64,000 nucleotides of DNA from Streptomyces sp. NBC_01142 (GTDB lineage Bacteria > Actinomycetota > Actinomycetes > Streptomycetales > Streptomycetaceae): NCBI RefSeq assembly GCF_026341125.1, contig NZ_JAPEOR010000001.1, positions 3,472,001 through 3,536,000 of the forward strand. The letters are read 5' to 3'. The translations under genes and the position numbers were made by a program. Each line of letters begins with the position of its first letter. Position 1 is the first letter of the stretch. A model generated the notes under the pieces. That model saw only the letters and a list, made by a program, of their open reading frames with translations, was not told where the DNA came from and searched no databases. Below are positions 44,922 through 53,050 of the stretch, one piece after another.

Positions 44922-47272
44922 TCGATCCCGCCCGTTCGAGGATCGTGTTGGTCGGGACCCCCTACTACCAGGACCCGGCGCTGGAGAACAGACCGGTCAT
45001 CGCCAACAACATCACCGATCTGGTTGAGGTACTCACCGACGAGAAGCTCGGCGGCTTCAGCCCCTTCCACTGCTTGCCGGTTCCCGCGGCGGCCAGTGTG
45101 GCGCAGGTCGGCAACGCGCTGGTGCGTGCGGCTGAAGAGGCGGAGGACCTGCTGCTGTTCTACTACAGCGGACACGGGCAGCTCGGCCCACGGCGCAGGG
45201 AACTGTATCTGAGCCTGGCCGAGACCCGGCACGACCAGCTGGCATTCACCGCGGTGCCGTTCGAGGCGGTACGCGAGGCGTGTCTGCAAAGCAGGGCTAC
45301 CAGCCGGGTGGTGATCCTTGACTGCTGCTACAGCGGGCGGGTGTTCGGAGACACGCTTGCAGGCGATGACGAGGCGGTGCTCGGCGAGATCGAGGTCTCC
45401 GGTGCCTATACTCTGACCTCGGCCCCGGCGAATCGAGCGGCGTTGGCACTGGACGGGGAGCGGCACACCGCGTTCACCGGGCGGATGCTGGCCATGCTGA
45501 GGGCCGGCAGTCCGGCGGCCGGGACGATGATCAGTCTCGGAGACATCTACCGACACCTGCACACCACGCTGCGCGCCGAGGGCTTGCCGTTGCCGCAGCG
45601 CTGCGGCGTAAACAACGCCGATCTGCTCGGGCTGGTCCGCAACGTCCAGTCTGGCCATGCGCCGGGCGACGCACCGGCGACGCCCGGCACCGCAGAACCG
45701 GAATGTGTTGCCAGCACAGACATGACCCAGCGCCTGACACACGCCGAGCGCATCGCCCACACGATCGGTGATGGACTGTGGAGGACACGGGCGCTGACAC
45801 GGGTGGCGTTGGCAGCGGCGAACACCTTCGACTCCGAGCGCTTGGGACGCCTGATCGACCAGGCGGAGCAGGCCGCGATCACGGCCAGTCGGACTACGGC
45901 GGAGGCGCTGACCGCCGTGGTTACCGCAGTGGCCGCCCTCGACCCCGGTCGGGCCGAACGCATCGCCCACACAGCAGCCAACACGGTCGCCAATGGCGAC
46001 GCTCTGACTGCTCTGTCCAAAATGGTGGCCGTCAGTGATCCGGACCGAGCCGAGCACATCGTCGGCAGTATCACCAGCACATACCACAAGTGGCGAGCGC
46101 TGAGCGCCATAGCCGCGGCCATGGCCCCCAACGATCCCGACCGGGCCGAACGTATTGCCAACACCATCACTGACACGGGCTCCAGGTGGGTAGCGCTCAG
46201 CGCCGTGGCGAGGGCGGTGGCCGCCAGCAATCCCGACCGGGCCGAGCACATCGCCAACACCATCACTGACACGGGCTCCAGGTGGGTAGCGCTCGACGCC
46301 GTGGCGAGGACGGTGGCCGCCAGCAATCCCGACCGAGCCGAGCACATCGCCAACACCATCACCAACAAGTACCTCAGGTTGAAGGCGCTGAGCGCCATAG
46401 CCGCGGCCATGGCCCCCGACAATCCCGACCGGGCCGAACGTATTGCCAACACCATCACCCACACGGGCTACAGACGGTCGGCGCTCAGCGCCGTGGCGGT
46501 GGCCGCCAGGGACCCAGAGCGAGCCGAGCACATCGCCAACGAGATGGCCCGCAAATGCAACAGGTGGTCTGCGAGGTTCTTCGCGGAGACCACTCTGGCC
46601 ACAGCGCTCAGAGAGGTGGCCGCGGTGGTGGCTGCCGATGACCCTGACCGGGCCGAACGCATCGCCAACACCATCACCCACAGGCGCACCAGCGAAGGCG
46701 TGCTGGCCGTGGTGGCGAGGGCTGTGGCTGCCGATGACCCTGACCGGGCCGAACGCATCGCCAACACCATCACCCACAAGCACACACAAACGACGGTGCT
46801 GATCGCCGTGGCCTCAGCGGCGGCCAAGGGGGATCCCGAACATGCCACCAGCCTGATCGGCCAGGCGGAACAGACCGCCAGCATGGTCAAACTTCACGCC
46901 AGGACGGAGGCACTGACCGCCGTCGCTACCGCGGCGGCCGCCTTCGACCCCGGCCGGGCCGAGCGCATCGCCCGCGCGATATCCAACAAGCCCACGAAGG
47001 AGAGCGTGCTGACCGCCGTAGCCGAGGCGGTGGCTGCCGACGACCCCGACCGGGCCGAACGCATCGCCAACACCATCAGCGACGAGTATTTCCGTGTGAG
47101 GGCCCTGGCCAGTATCGCCAAGGCAGTGGCCGTTGCCGATCCCGACCGCGCCCGGCGCATCGCCCACCGGGTCCCTGGCCAGGCCCAGGCTCAGATCCTG
47201 CACTCGGTCGTACATGTGCTGGCAGGCCAGACAATGGTGACGCCCTTCACCACCCCGCGCGTCCGGGAATGA
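44918..47272 (+). CDS. caspase-like protease (peptidase C14) with C-terminal helical repeats
   Basis: 784 residues from GTG 44918. Residues 6-240 form a caspase-like domain: SRIVLVGTPYYQ strand, LLLFYYSGHGQLG with catalytic His 86, and RVVILDCCYSGRVFG with Cys 137 in the metacaspase position. From about residue 270 to the end there are about twelve helical repeats of 32-35 residues with the consensus DPDRAERIANTIT...ALSAVARAVAA, which should stack into a superhelix. With the adjacent EACC1 this is a typical effector of predicted NTP-regulated or signal-triggered conflict systems: the repeats may sense a ligand or assemble, and the caspase would cleave targets and kill or arrest the cell. No ATPase domain is present. 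The stop abuts a Tn3 relic. Confidence 0.88.
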   Translation: MIDPARSRIVLVGTPYYQDPALENRPVIANNITDLVEVLTDEKLGGFSPFHCLPVPAAASVAQVGNALVRAAEEAEDLLLFYYSGHGQLGPRRRELYLSLAETRHDQLAFTAVPFEAVREACLQSRATSRVVILDCCYSGRVFGDTLAGDDEAVLGEIEVSGAYTLTSAPANRAALALDGERHTAFTGRMLAMLRAGSPAAGTMISLGDIYRHLHTTLRAEGLPLPQRCGVNNADLLGLVRNVQSGHAPGDAPATPGTAEPECVASTDMTQRLTHAERIAHTIGDGLWRTRALTRVALAAANTFDSERLGRLIDQAEQAAITASRTTAEALTAVVTAVAALDPGRAERIAHTAANTVANGDALTALSKMVAVSDPDRAEHIVGSITSTYHKWRALSAIAAAMAPNDPDRAERIANTITDTGSRWVALSAVARAVAASNPDRAEHIANTITDTGSRWVALDAVARTVAASNPDRAEHIANTITNKYLRLKALSAIAAAMAPDNPDRAERIANTITHTGYRRSALSAVAVAARDPERAEHIANEMARKCNRWSARFFAETTLATALREVAAVVAADDPDRAERIANTITHRRTSEGVLAVVARAVAADDPDRAERIANTITHKHTQTTVLIAVASAAAKGDPEHATSLIGQAEQTASMVKLHARTEALTAVATAAAAFDPGRAERIARAISNKPTKESVLTAVAEAVAADDPDRAERIANTISDEYFRVRALASIAKAVAVADPDRARRIAHRVPGQAQAQILHSVVHVLAGQTMVTPFTTPRVRE
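46157..46855 (+). repeat. 96-bp coding repeats in the caspase gene
   Basis: The block beginning gccaacaccatcac starts at 46157, 46253, 46349 and 46445 with an exact 96-bp period; after a shorter and a longer spacing it recurs at 46664 and 46760, again 96 bp apart. The first two units are almost identical (gacacgggctccaggtgg in both), so expansion is recent. Each unit encodes 32 residues. Confidence 0.9.
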
Positions 47273-47278
47273 ACCAAC

Positions 47279-48064
47279 CCCCTTGTCATCGACCACCGCC
47301 TTGCGCCACTCATCGCGCACCACCCCGGAAAGCGGGATCTTCTCCGCCTCGTCGAAGTACGCACCCTCCTTGGCGATGGGCTGGTCCAGGTACCGCTTGA
47401 TCAGGTCGATCGCGTCCATCACCGGCCGGTAGGCCGTGTTGTTGCACTTCAGCTCCAACGCGCCCAGCAGCGGCGAGAGCATCCGGCGCCAGTGGTTGGA
47501 GTACGACGAGCGCAACACCGTGCGCACCCTCGCGCGGTAGCGAGCCTTGTTCGCCGCGGCCTCCGCCGCCAGGGCCTTCAGCGTGGACTCCCCGGCCACC
47601 GGATAGATCACCTTGCGGACGGTGCCGCCCGGCTCGGCGACCGCTGCCTCCGCGAGCCGCAGCAGGACGCCCTCCTTGCCGCGGACCCGCTTGAGCTCCT
47701 TGGTGCACTCGTTCTCGACCTTCTTCGCCGCCCGGGTGTTGATCTTCTGCACCAGCCGGATGAACAGCTCGACCAGGGAGTCGGCGATCTCCGTCTCCCG
47801 CACATGGCACAGCGTCGACAGCAGCGTGTACCGCACCGGACCGGCGGCCACCCGCAGGTCCGAGGGGTACTCCTTCGCCGCCCGCGCCCGCCATGCGGCC
47901 ACCAGCTTCTCCGAGACATCCGCGAACAGCTCCGGCGGCAACTCCAGCCCGCGTACCCGCTGGAGCTTGTTCACCTCCGCCAGCAGACTGTCCAGCCCCA
48001 GCGCCCCCGGGTCGGCCTTCAACTCGGTGAAGAACGTCCCGCCGCCGCCGAGTTCCCTCGCAGG
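47279..48064 (-). pseudogene. Tn3-family transposase fragment (N-terminal DUF4158-side part)
   Basis: About 260 residues of a Tn3 transposase: FFTELKADPGALGLDSLLAE, LELPPELFADVSEKLVAAWR, RVRTVLRSSYSNHWRRMLSP and KCNNTAYRPVMDAIDL. The beginning of the protein and the entire C-terminal DDE domain are missing. The 3' cut (about 47279) is 7 bp from the stop codon of the caspase gene, and the 5' cut (about 48064) lies within the Nudix-APH gene. The frame is otherwise undamaged. Confidence 0.85.
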
Positions 48065-48933
48065 ACCACGAGCCGGGTCTCTTCACTTCCCACGATCACT
48101 CGGGGCGCGCTCCCGACCCCCCCGCGAAGTCTGCGGCGCAGCGTTCGAGCGAGGTCAGTGACCACCCGTACACAAGCCCGGACCTCCCGGGCGTGGAAGC
48201 GCTCGTTCTGGTGGACTTTGACGAACCACACGCCGCCCTTTGCGCCACGCGCCCGCCACACCCGGCTGCCTTCCCGGGCCGAGGACGCCTCGGACCAGTC
48301 GGTGATGCGCCCGACCGCCCGCTCGGCGAACTCCCGCACCGGGGCCGCGGGCAGACCCGCGCCCGTGTCGCCGACGCCGGTGACCACGCGGAGTCGGTCC
48401 GCTCCGGCGTCGTACGCGATCGGATCGCCGGCCTGATGGAAGTGCACAGCGAGCCGGCCGCCGGCCCGGTACGTGTCGAGCCCGGCTCGGCAGTAGGCCA
48501 CCATCGGCGCGGGCAGCGCATCGAGCCGGTACCAGTCCATCGCGTCGCACACCTTGGGCTCCATGACCCGCGGTGTGCCCTGCCAGCGCCGGACCTCGAA
48601 GAAGAATCCGACCCGAGCGCCCCCATAGGGACTGCGGTGGTGCACCGTGACGGCCGCGCGGACGTCGGCCGGGTCGATGACCACGCCGGTCTCCTCCCGG
48701 GCCTCGCGGATCAGCACGGCAACGACGTCCTCGTGAGGGCCGTCCAGGTGGCCCGACGGCAGATGCCACAGCCCGGCGGCGTAGACCTGCCCGGCCCGTC
48801 GGGACAGCAGCACCTCCGGTCCCTCGTCGCCGTGGCGGAGCAGGATCAGGTGGACGTCGATGTGCTCCTTGTGCCGCTCGGGTGTGCTCGTCGCGTGCTC
48901 GCGGGGTGGTCCATCCAGTGGAAGGCGGCTCAT
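48019..48933 (-). CDS. Nudix hydrolase fused to a truncated APH-like domain
   Basis: From ATG 48933, overlapping the methyltransferase stop by 4 bp (ATGA). Residues 20-150 are a complete Nudix domain with the box GHLDGPHEDVVAVLIREARE-ETG. From about residue 195 the sequence DWSEASSAREGSRVWRARGA and GGVWFVKVHQNERFHAREVR matches the start of an aminoglycoside-phosphotransferase-like kinase. That part then shows signs of two compensating frameshifts (near 48175 and a G7 run near 48117) and is cut at about 48064, where Tn3 sequence begins; the final residues are read-through. The Nudix part may still work; the kinase part cannot. Confidence 0.7.
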   Translation of the reverse strand: MSRLPLDGPPREHATSTPERHKEHIDVHLILLRHGDEGPEVLLSRRAGQVYAAGLWHLPSGHLDGPHEDVVAVLIREAREETGVVIDPADVRAAVTVHHRSPYGGARVGFFFEVRRWQGTPRVMEPKVCDAMDWYRLDALPAPMVAYCRAGLDTYRAGGRLAVHFHQAGDPIAYDAGADRLRVVTGVGDTGAGLPAAPVREFAERAVGRITDWSEASSAREGSRVWRARGAKGGVWFVKVHQNERFHAREVRACVRVVTDLARTLRRRLRGGVGSAPRVIVGSEETRLVVLRGNSAAAGRSSPS

Positions 48934-50195
48934 CGGGAGTCTCCGGTCTCGTCGTCGCGGTGGTTGGCGGCGGGCAGGGCCCAGGACAGCTCGTTCGGGC
49001 CGGCACCGGCGCTCACCTGCTGCGTGCCGTCGGAGGCCAGGTGCAGCCGGTAGGTTTCCGGTTCGCCGGCGGCCTGCCAGCGGGCAGCGGTGTCCTGGAT
49101 CTCGTCCCGGATGCCGCGCGGCCCGGCTGCCGTGAAGGCCCAGCCGCCAGAACGGTCCGGGCGGACCGTCAACCAGGAGCCGCAGGCGGGAGCGCCGATC
49201 ACCAGATGGTCGGCGGCCCAGTTCCTCACAAGGCCGGGGTGGAGGTGGTCCAGCGCGAGCCACATGCCCCGCGCGCGATCCGAGGGCGGCGCGGTGCGGC
49301 TGTGCGTGGTCAGGCCGCCGCCGGCCGCGATGCGGTCCCGGAACATCGCCGAGAGGAAGATACGGTCGAAGCCGTGCACCGGCCGGTGCCCGAACTCCAC
49401 CGCCCGCAGCTCCGCCTCCACCCGGCCCTTCGGCGTCTTGGCGACCACAGCCAGCCCCGGCCACGACGGCGATGTCGTCGAGAGGTTGGCCAAAGCCAGC
49501 CCCCCGGAGGCCAGTTGCGCCACCCACGCCCAGGGAAAGCGCGGCACGGCGTAAGAGACGAAGACCCGGTCGTACGGGGCCTGCTCGGACCAGCCGGCCG
49601 CCCCGTCCCCAGTCACCACGACGGGAGTGTGACCGAGATCGGAGAGGCGCGCGCCGGCGGCAGCGCTGACGTGAGGGTCGCGGTCCAGGGTGACCACGCC
49701 GGCATCCCCGCAGACCCAGCACGCCACTGCCGCGGTCACCCCGGCGCCGGTGCCGACATCAAGCACGCGCTGCCCGGGGCGCAGGTCGAGCAGTTGCAGC
49801 AGACCAGCAGTCATGGCGACCGTGCTGGACATCGACGTGATCGAACCCCCGGACCGGGGCCCCGGCAGCTGCTCCAGGATCGACTCGTCATCGTGCTGGA
49901 TCAGCACACTGTCCCCGCCGTACAGCACGCCGAGCAGCTCCTCCTGGTTTTCGGCAACTGCCCACTCCAGCAGCGCCCACCTCGGCGGGGTCTCGTCCGG
50001 CGCGCTGCGCCGCACATACGCCTGGGGCATCAACCTCTCGCGGGGCAGCGTCAGCAAGGCGTCGCGCACCTGCCCGGGGCTCAGGTCGCCGGAGGCTTCC
50101 AGGCGGGCGACCATTGCCGCCCGCGCGGCAGCAACGCGATCCCGTGCCGTCGTTTCGGCTGTGGGATCGGTGACGGGTGGGGACGGGTCTCGCAT
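48930..50195 (-). CDS. protein-L-isoaspartate O-methyltransferase-like SAM methyltransferase
   Basis: 421 residues from ATG 50195, preceded by a perfect GAAGGAGGACCC. The N-terminal segment LSPGQVRDALLTLPRERLMP is the PIMT-like lead-in. The methyltransferase core has QRVLDVGTGAGVTAAVACWV (SAM motif I), VVTLDRDPHVSAAAGARL and the PYDRVFVSYAV segment of PCMT-type enzymes. The C-terminal 170 residues are an additional domain. PIMT-like enzymes of this layout occur with peptide-maturation clusters in actinobacteria, but no such identity can be proved here. It lies between two Nudix genes in a minus-strand operon. Confidence 0.85.
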   Translation of the reverse strand: MRDPSPPVTDPTAETTARDRVAAARAAMVARLEASGDLSPGQVRDALLTLPRERLMPQAYVRRSAPDETPPRWALLEWAVAENQEELLGVLYGGDSVLIQHDDESILEQLPGPRSGGSITSMSSTVAMTAGLLQLLDLRPGQRVLDVGTGAGVTAAVACWVCGDAGVVTLDRDPHVSAAAGARLSDLGHTPVVVTGDGAAGWSEQAPYDRVFVSYAVPRFPWAWVAQLASGGLALANLSTTSPSWPGLAVVAKTPKGRVEAELRAVEFGHRPVHGFDRIFLSAMFRDRIAAGGGLTTHSRTAPPSDRARGMWLALDHLHPGLVRNWAADHLVIGAPACGSWLTVRPDRSGGWAFTAAGPRGIRDEIQDTAARWQAAGEPETYRLHLASDGTQQVSAGAGPNELSWALPAANHRDDETGDSR

Positions 50196-50242
50196 GGGTC
50201 CTCCTTCAACAGGCTTAAGTGGCAGGGTGGTTGCCGAACGCG

Positions 50243-51151
50243 TCAGGTCCAGCCCATCTCGGTGTAGAGGCGGCCGGCCCGGATGCCTTCGATCGCGGCC
50301 CGCGTGTAGGGCACGACGGGTTCCGGGAGCGCGCCGACGGGCCACCAGTCCCAGCTGACGCACTTGTCCGGTTCGCGTACCTCCGGCCTGCCTTCCCATC
50401 GCCGAGCGCGGAAGACCATCTGGAGACGCGGCTGCGTCCCGGGCTCGTCGATCAGATGGACGGCGTGCACGAACTCGACGTCGTCCGCCTCGATCCGAAG
50501 GCCCGCCTCTTCCCGGGCCTCCCGGATGAGGCAGGCGACCGCGGATTCCTGCTCGCAGTGCCCGGCGAGAAAATGGTGGGTTGATCCGGCATACGCGGAG
50601 TCGGGATGCCGCAGCCCGAGCAGAACCGTGCCGTCGCGCTCCAGGTACAAGTGGACGCCGATGACGTTGAGGACCGTTTGCCCGCCCGGGGCCGGTGCGG
50701 CGGCGGTGGGGGCTGCGGACAGCCGGTGTACGGCCGTGTGGGCCTGGTGCTGCGCGATGACGTCGGCGGCCCAGGGAGACATGGTCAGCTGCTCGGTGCT
50801 CGACGCTGCGAAGTGGTGGAACATGATCCCCTCGGTCACGGGCAGCGCCGAGGCGTCGCCGTCCCAGTGCCCCAGGTAGACCTGGATGTGTCCCTTGGTG
50901 ATGCCGTCGGGCCCGGTGCACTCGACGACCGTGAACCGGCACAGGTCGGCGATCGTGAGTCCCGTTTCCTCCTTGAGCTCGCGGGCGATCGCCTCGTCCA
51001 GGGTCTCGGTGCCTTCCCGAGCGCCGCCCGGCACCGACCAGGTGCCTGGGTCGCAGATCTTCTTGTGGGCATCGCGCAGGTGCAGCAGGTACTCACCGCG
51101 CTGGTTGACCAAGAGCGCGGCCGTCCCGCGAGGCTCGACAGCTGTGGGCAT
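50243..51151 (-). CDS. tandem double-Nudix hydrolase
   Basis: 302 residues with two complete Nudix domains. The first box is GAREGTETLDEAIARELKEE-TGL (about residues 45-68) and the second is GHCEQESAVACLIREAREEAG (about 200-221). Each domain has the beta-strand opening typical of the fold (TAALLVNQRGEYLLHLRDA; VIGVHLYLERDGTVLLGLRH). Nudix enzymes hydrolyse nucleoside diphosphates linked to another group. Two functional boxes in one chain are unusual. The ATG at 51151 is the first of an operon with the methyltransferase and the Nudix-APH gene. Confidence 0.85.
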   Translation of the reverse strand: MPTAVEPRGTAALLVNQRGEYLLHLRDAHKKICDPGTWSVPGGAREGTETLDEAIARELKEETGLTIADLCRFTVVECTGPDGITKGHIQVYLGHWDGDASALPVTEGIMFHHFAASSTEQLTMSPWAADVIAQHQAHTAVHRLSAAPTAAAPAPGGQTVLNVIGVHLYLERDGTVLLGLRHPDSAYAGSTHHFLAGHCEQESAVACLIREAREEAGLRIEADDVEFVHAVHLIDEPGTQPRLQMVFRARRWEGRPEVREPDKCVSWDWWPVGALPEPVVPYTRAAIEGIRAGRLYTEMGWT

Positions 51152-51199
51152 GGGGACCGCCTTGAACTCGGGGGTGGGGGTGTGTCGGATGACGGCCGA

Positions 51200-51564
51200 C
51201 GCCGACGGGCAGCGCCGGCGCAGCACTTCGTGGCTGCGGAAACTCGACCGTTGAACCGTCGGGGAGCAGGTGCCCCAGGGCCGCGTCGACCGTGACCAGA
51301 ACAACAGCCTGCGCAATGCCCCCGGCCCAGCTCGGCGATCCACACGGTACGCAGCGCCCGCGCGTCGGCCCGGTGCGCCAGCGGGACTGCGGTGCCGACC
51401 AGTTGGGGCAGCGTGCGGGCCGTCGCCCACAGGTCGAGTGCGAGCCACGCCCGCCGGTATCGGTTCCGGCCGATGTCGTACGCCGGCTCGCCGCCGAACA
51501 GCAGCCGCTCGGACTCCGAGACCCTCGCCTCGCTCTCTGCCTTGGCAACGGTTTCCTCGCTCAT
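51200..51564 (-). pseudogene. N-terminal remnant of an ABC transporter-like gene
   Basis: The start is well preserved: GAGGTGGGGCC precedes ATG 51564. The sequence ESERLLFGGEPAYDIGRNRY and WLALDLWATARTLPQLVGTA, and after a frameshift near 51320 GIAQAVVLVTVDAALGHLLP, resembles the membrane-domain start of a Streptomyces ABC transporter group ('FGGxPLxYDxGxxRHxxAWLxL...LPxLLxTxxRLxWRADRRALxxVW'). The ATPase domain is missing. It precedes the double-Nudix gene. Confidence 0.55.
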
Positions 51565-51617
51565 GGCCCCACCTCGTATCCGGTCGTGGTGCGCGGCGGG
51601 CATGGGCCGTGGGCGCG

Positions 51618-51713
51618 TCAACAGCGTGCCCGGACAGGGTCAGGGGCAGCGGCGTCGAGGCGCTGCCGTTCGAACAGGGCAGGGTCGTTCACGGGAGCAG
51701 GCACAGGATTCAT
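51618..51713 (-). CDS. candidate small peptide gene, 31 aa
   Basis: ATG 51713 follows TGGAGGACACC, one of the best ribosome binding sites in the window. It encodes a 31-residue peptide beginning MNPVPAPVNDPALFERQ and ending PVRARC, with a C-terminal cysteine. It has no family that I recognise. It lies 53 bp upstream of the ABC transporter remnant and at the head of the operon of Nudix and methyltransferase genes, so a secreted or modified peptide is conceivable. A leader peptide for regulation is the alternative. Confidence 0.4.
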   Translation of the reverse strand: MNPVPAPVNDPALFERQRLDAAAPDPVRARC

Positions 51714-51974
51714 GGTGTCCTCCAGATGGGTGCGTCAGGGGTACTGGTGCTCCAAGAACGGTCCCGTGGAGGGCTCGTAACGGGGGAATCAGGGGCAGGT
51801 TGTGAACGTATGTTCTAAATTGCGGTGGAGACCAAGCAACCTCTGGCCTGGTGTGACGCCGACCGATAGTTGGCCATGTCGTTCGATGGTTGGCCGGCGT
51901 CCCTTGGTGGTGGACCGTGATCGGCTGCCACCGGAGTTGAGGAGTGGTCCTACCACCGCCATCCCGACGGCGAA

Positions 51975-52358
51975 GGCATCCGAGAGGGACGGCTCCGCCG
52001 ATGGGTACCGGCTGCCGACCGAAGCAGAGTGGGAGCACGCCTGCCGCCGGTACGACTGAACCGTGTTACGGGCCCCTCGACGAGATCGCTTGGTATCGAG
52101 GCAACTCGCAGGAGCGGATTCGCGAGGTGGGTGGCAAGCGCCCCAATCCCTGGGGCCTTTACGACATGCTGGGCAACGTGTGGGAGTGGTGCTGGGACGT
52201 CTACGACGCCGAGGTCTACGGCACCTGTCGAGTACTCCGTGGCGGTGGTCGGTTTGACGAGCACTGGAGCTGCCGGGCATCTGTACGGTGCCGCAGCCAC
52301 CCGGGCCTTCCGCGTCGACGACGTAGGATTCCGCATCGCGCGTTCCACGGTGTGTTGA
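51975..52358 (+). pseudogene. decayed formylglycine-generating-enzyme/SUMF1-family gene
   Basis: Consecutive pieces in three frames: [19 protein letters not shown], then [20 protein letters not shown] and [20 protein letters not shown], then [38 protein letters not shown] and FRIARS are the hallmarks of the FGE-sulfatase fold. At least two frameshifts interrupt it and the N-terminal half is not recognisable. Confidence 0.8.
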
Positions 52359-52519
52359 TCTGCGCAGTCAGACGGCCTGTCATCAAACTCTGCCGAGGAT
52401 CGATCAGCGTTCGTTCATAGGTGGAAACCAGCTTCTCGTTCACTTGGTCGTCGCTACTGACCTTGTCGGCGTGATGTCGCGGGGCTGACAAGCTGTGGTT
52501 GTCGCGGTAGGCCGGTCGC

Positions 52520-52780
52520 ATGAGATATCCGCAAGGGGGCGGGCTGACTGCGGAGCGACGGGCGTTTTGCGAACACATCCGGATGAGGGCGGCCGAGCTG
52601 TTCGCCCTGGGGCACGACAATGCCGCGGTCGCCAGGCAGTTACGTGTCAGCGTGCGGTCGGTACAACGATGGCACCAGGCATGGGTACAGGGCGGAAGCC
52701 CGGCTTTGGAATCGAAGGGACCCGCGTCCAGGCCCAAGGCGCTTCGTCCGCGTTCGTCGCCGCGGCCGGGGCGCCGGGCG
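52520..52780 (+). pseudogene. N-terminal fragment of an IS630-family transposase
   Basis: MRYPQGGGLTAERRAFCEHI, then RMRAAELFALGHDNAAVARQ and LRVSVRSVQRWHQAWVQGG is the helix-turn-helix start of IS630-like transposases. The frame then runs into unrelated sequence; the DDE domain is absent. Confidence 0.8.
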
Positions 52781-53050
52781 CGGAGGTGATCAAGGAGGAC
52801 AGCAGGGCCGTGAGGAGCTCGTAGCAAATGCCGGAGAGGAGCCTGATGGAACCGATGCGGGCGGGCCGGACGGCGGTCGCCCCACCGTGTCGCTCAGGCG
52901 CGCTCGTCGAACAGCGGGACCTCGGCCGGCGCCAGGTCGGGGCGAACAGCTGCTACCCGTCACATGCCCGAGGTTGTTGCCTGTCGCCCGCAGACGCGGT
53001 GGCAGGGCGGAGGCCGGCGATGCTGCGGAAACCGGCGGTGTTGGCTGCGA

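Noticed and set aside
44633..46789. 718-codon minus-strand frame across the caspase gene
   Set aside because: Produced by the repeats and GC bias of the caspase gene; the plus strand carries the catalytic motifs.
46157..46855. Possible CRISPR-like or intergenic repeat
   Set aside because: The 96-bp period is in frame and encodes protein repeats of the caspase gene.
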